Source: Acidovorax delafieldii (lineage in GTDB: Bacteria > Pseudomonadota > Gammaproteobacteria > Burkholderiales > Burkholderiaceae_C). From it: a stretch of 64,000 nucleotides of DNA. Each line of letters starts with the position of its first letter. The first letter of the stretch is position 1. Where the stretch lies: contig NZ_VJWE01000016.1 in assembly GCF_007993815.1 (NCBI RefSeq), positions 310,001-374,000 on the forward strand, in the 5' to 3' direction. The notes below the pieces were generated by a model. It saw only the letters and a program-made list of their open reading frames with translations. It did no database searches and was not told the DNA's origin. Position numbers and translations under genes: made by a program. Positions 63,127-64,000 of the stretch are shown piece after piece.

Positions 63127-63906
63127 ATGCCCAGGCGGCAGGCAAGGCCGCAGGGGCACAGCACCGCGATACACCAAGGTTCCACCATCAAACGCTCCAA
63201 TATCCCCCTTCAAAACCAGTTGCTGGCAGCCTTGCCCGAGCCAGACCTGCAGCGCTGGCTGCCATTGCTGGAACCTGTGGAACTGGCTTTGGGACAGGTG
63301 CTGTACGAATCGGGTGCGGCCATGCCGCACGTGTATTTCCCCACCAGTGCCATCGTGTCGCTGCTGTATGTGCTGGAGGATGGCGCGTCGGCGGAGATCG
63401 CGGTGGTGGGCTACGAGGGCTTGGTGGGCATATCGATCTTCATGGGCGGTGGAACCACGCCCAGCCGGGCAGTGGTGCAAAGTGCTGGGGCGGGATTTCG
63501 GCTGCGTGCGGACGTCATCAAATCCGAGTTTGAACATGCAGGACCGGTCATGCACCTGTTGCTGCGCTACACGCAGGCACTCATCACCCAGATGGCACAA
63601 ACCGCCGTGTGCAACCGCCACCACTCGCTGGACCAGCAGCTGTGTCGCTGGCTGCTGCTGAGTCTGGACCGCTTGCCCAGCACCCAGTTGATCATGACGC
63701 AAGAGTTGATCGCCAACATGCTGGGCGTGCGGCGCGAAGGGGTGACCGAGGCCGCACTCAAGCTGCAGCGGTCGGGCCTCATCAGCTATGCGCGCGGGCA
63801 CATCAACGTGCTGGACCGCCCGGGGCTGGAGCGCCGCACCTGCGAGTGCTATGAGGTGGTCAAAAAGGAATACGACCGACTGCTGCCATTGGTCGTAGCG
63901 AGCTAG
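63127..63906 (+). CDS. Crp/Fnr-family transcriptional regulator
   Basis: A regulator of about 259 residues. The cyclic-nucleotide-binding-like barrel (about 20-135) includes LALGQVLYESGAAMPHVYFP and ASAEIAVVGYEGLVGIS. The C-terminal winged helix has LIMTQELIANMLGVRREGVTEAALKLQ. The start is uncertain: TTG 63037, ATG 63076 and ATG 63127 are all in frame and none has a good ribosome site. The conserved part begins around NQLLAALPEPDLQRW. It lies downstream of the glucan synthase on the same strand. No Fnr cysteine set is seen. Confidence 0.85.
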   Translation: MPRRQARPQGHSTAIHQGSTIKRSNIPLQNQLLAALPEPDLQRWLPLLEPVELALGQVLYESGAAMPHVYFPTSAIVSLLYVLEDGASAEIAVVGYEGLVGISIFMGGGTTPSRAVVQSAGAGFRLRADVIKSEFEHAGPVMHLLLRYTQALITQMAQTAVCNRHHSLDQQLCRWLLLSLDRLPSTQLIMTQELIANMLGVRREGVTEAALKLQRSGLISYARGHINVLDRPGLERRTCECYEVVKKEYDRLLPLVVAS

Positions 63907-64000
63907 GGGCGCCGACCTGGCAGACAGTGTGAATCGGTCCCCCTCTGATCCTGCGGGATGAAGACGTCGCACAGGGCCTGCACCCTGTGTGCGCTGGCAG

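Noticed and set aside
63907-64000. Last 94 bases of the window
   Set aside because: No ORF, RNA or hairpin could be supported; a gene from beyond the edge may end here but cannot be judged.

Overview
The window is about 65% GC, almost fully coding, and looks like a chromosomal segment of a Comamonadaceae betaproteobacterium, most likely Acidovorax or a close relative. This rests on the gene families, on the HutF/HutG five-step histidine route, on an infA copy typical of Burkholderiales, and on short palindromic intergenic repeats that I remember as common in that family. I see no prophage, insertion sequence or CRISPR array.

Layout. 1-10.3 kb: histidine utilisation (hutH end, hutU, an IclR-type regulator, a polar amino-acid ABC transporter, a PhyH-type dioxygenase, hutD, hutI, hutF, hutG). 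10.4-14.2 kb: a small unknown protein, psd, then a lipoprotein sedolisin (S53) protease whose leader contains a clear c-di-GMP-I (GEMM) riboswitch. 14.3-19.1 kb: a leftward branched-chain-type ABC operon (SBP-livH-livM-livG-livF). 19.7-27.5 kb: an HPP/CBS membrane protein, infA, tRNA-Pro, a DUF1624 membrane protein, then a leftward group of peptidyl-prolyl isomerase, BolA, YciB, SelO-MsrB and an AraC regulator. 27.7-37.4 kb: a lipoprotein carboxylesterase, a Crp/Fnr regulator, an acyl-CoA synthetase and a second branched-chain-type ABC operon. 37.6-50.5 kb: fatty-acid or related acyl-CoA catabolism (FadJ-like protein, thiolase, two acyl-CoA dehydrogenases, two PaaI thioesterases, two SDRs, a CurA-like reductase, GNAT and GST). 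50.5-53.7 kb: ogt, an IclR regulator divergent from a TRAP binding protein and a variant type II dehydroquinase. 54-63.9 kb: a small membrane protein, a 2,887-residue cyclic beta-1,2-glucan synthase and a Crp-like regulator.

How the parts work together. The hut block takes up histidine and converts it to glutamate and formate. The 27-50 kb block looks like uptake, CoA activation and beta-oxidation of a carboxylic acid. The IclR/TRAP/AroQ group looks like uptake and use of a quinate- or shikimate-like hydroxyacid. The riboswitch-protease and the glucan synthase are envelope or surface functions.

Most interesting: (1) the c-di-GMP riboswitch ahead of a surface protease, with an 8-nt sequence just after the aptamer that is perfectly complementary to the Shine-Dalgarno region; (2) a dispersed palindromic repeat with seven recognisable copies, two of them read in frame inside selO and livG; (3) an ABC ATPase pair in which the unusual LivF Walker A (Lys to Arg) and the unusual LivG signature fall on the same composite nucleotide site; (4) a PhyH dioxygenase translationally coupled to hutD; (5) a perfect IclR-type operator ahead of the TRAP/AroQ genes.
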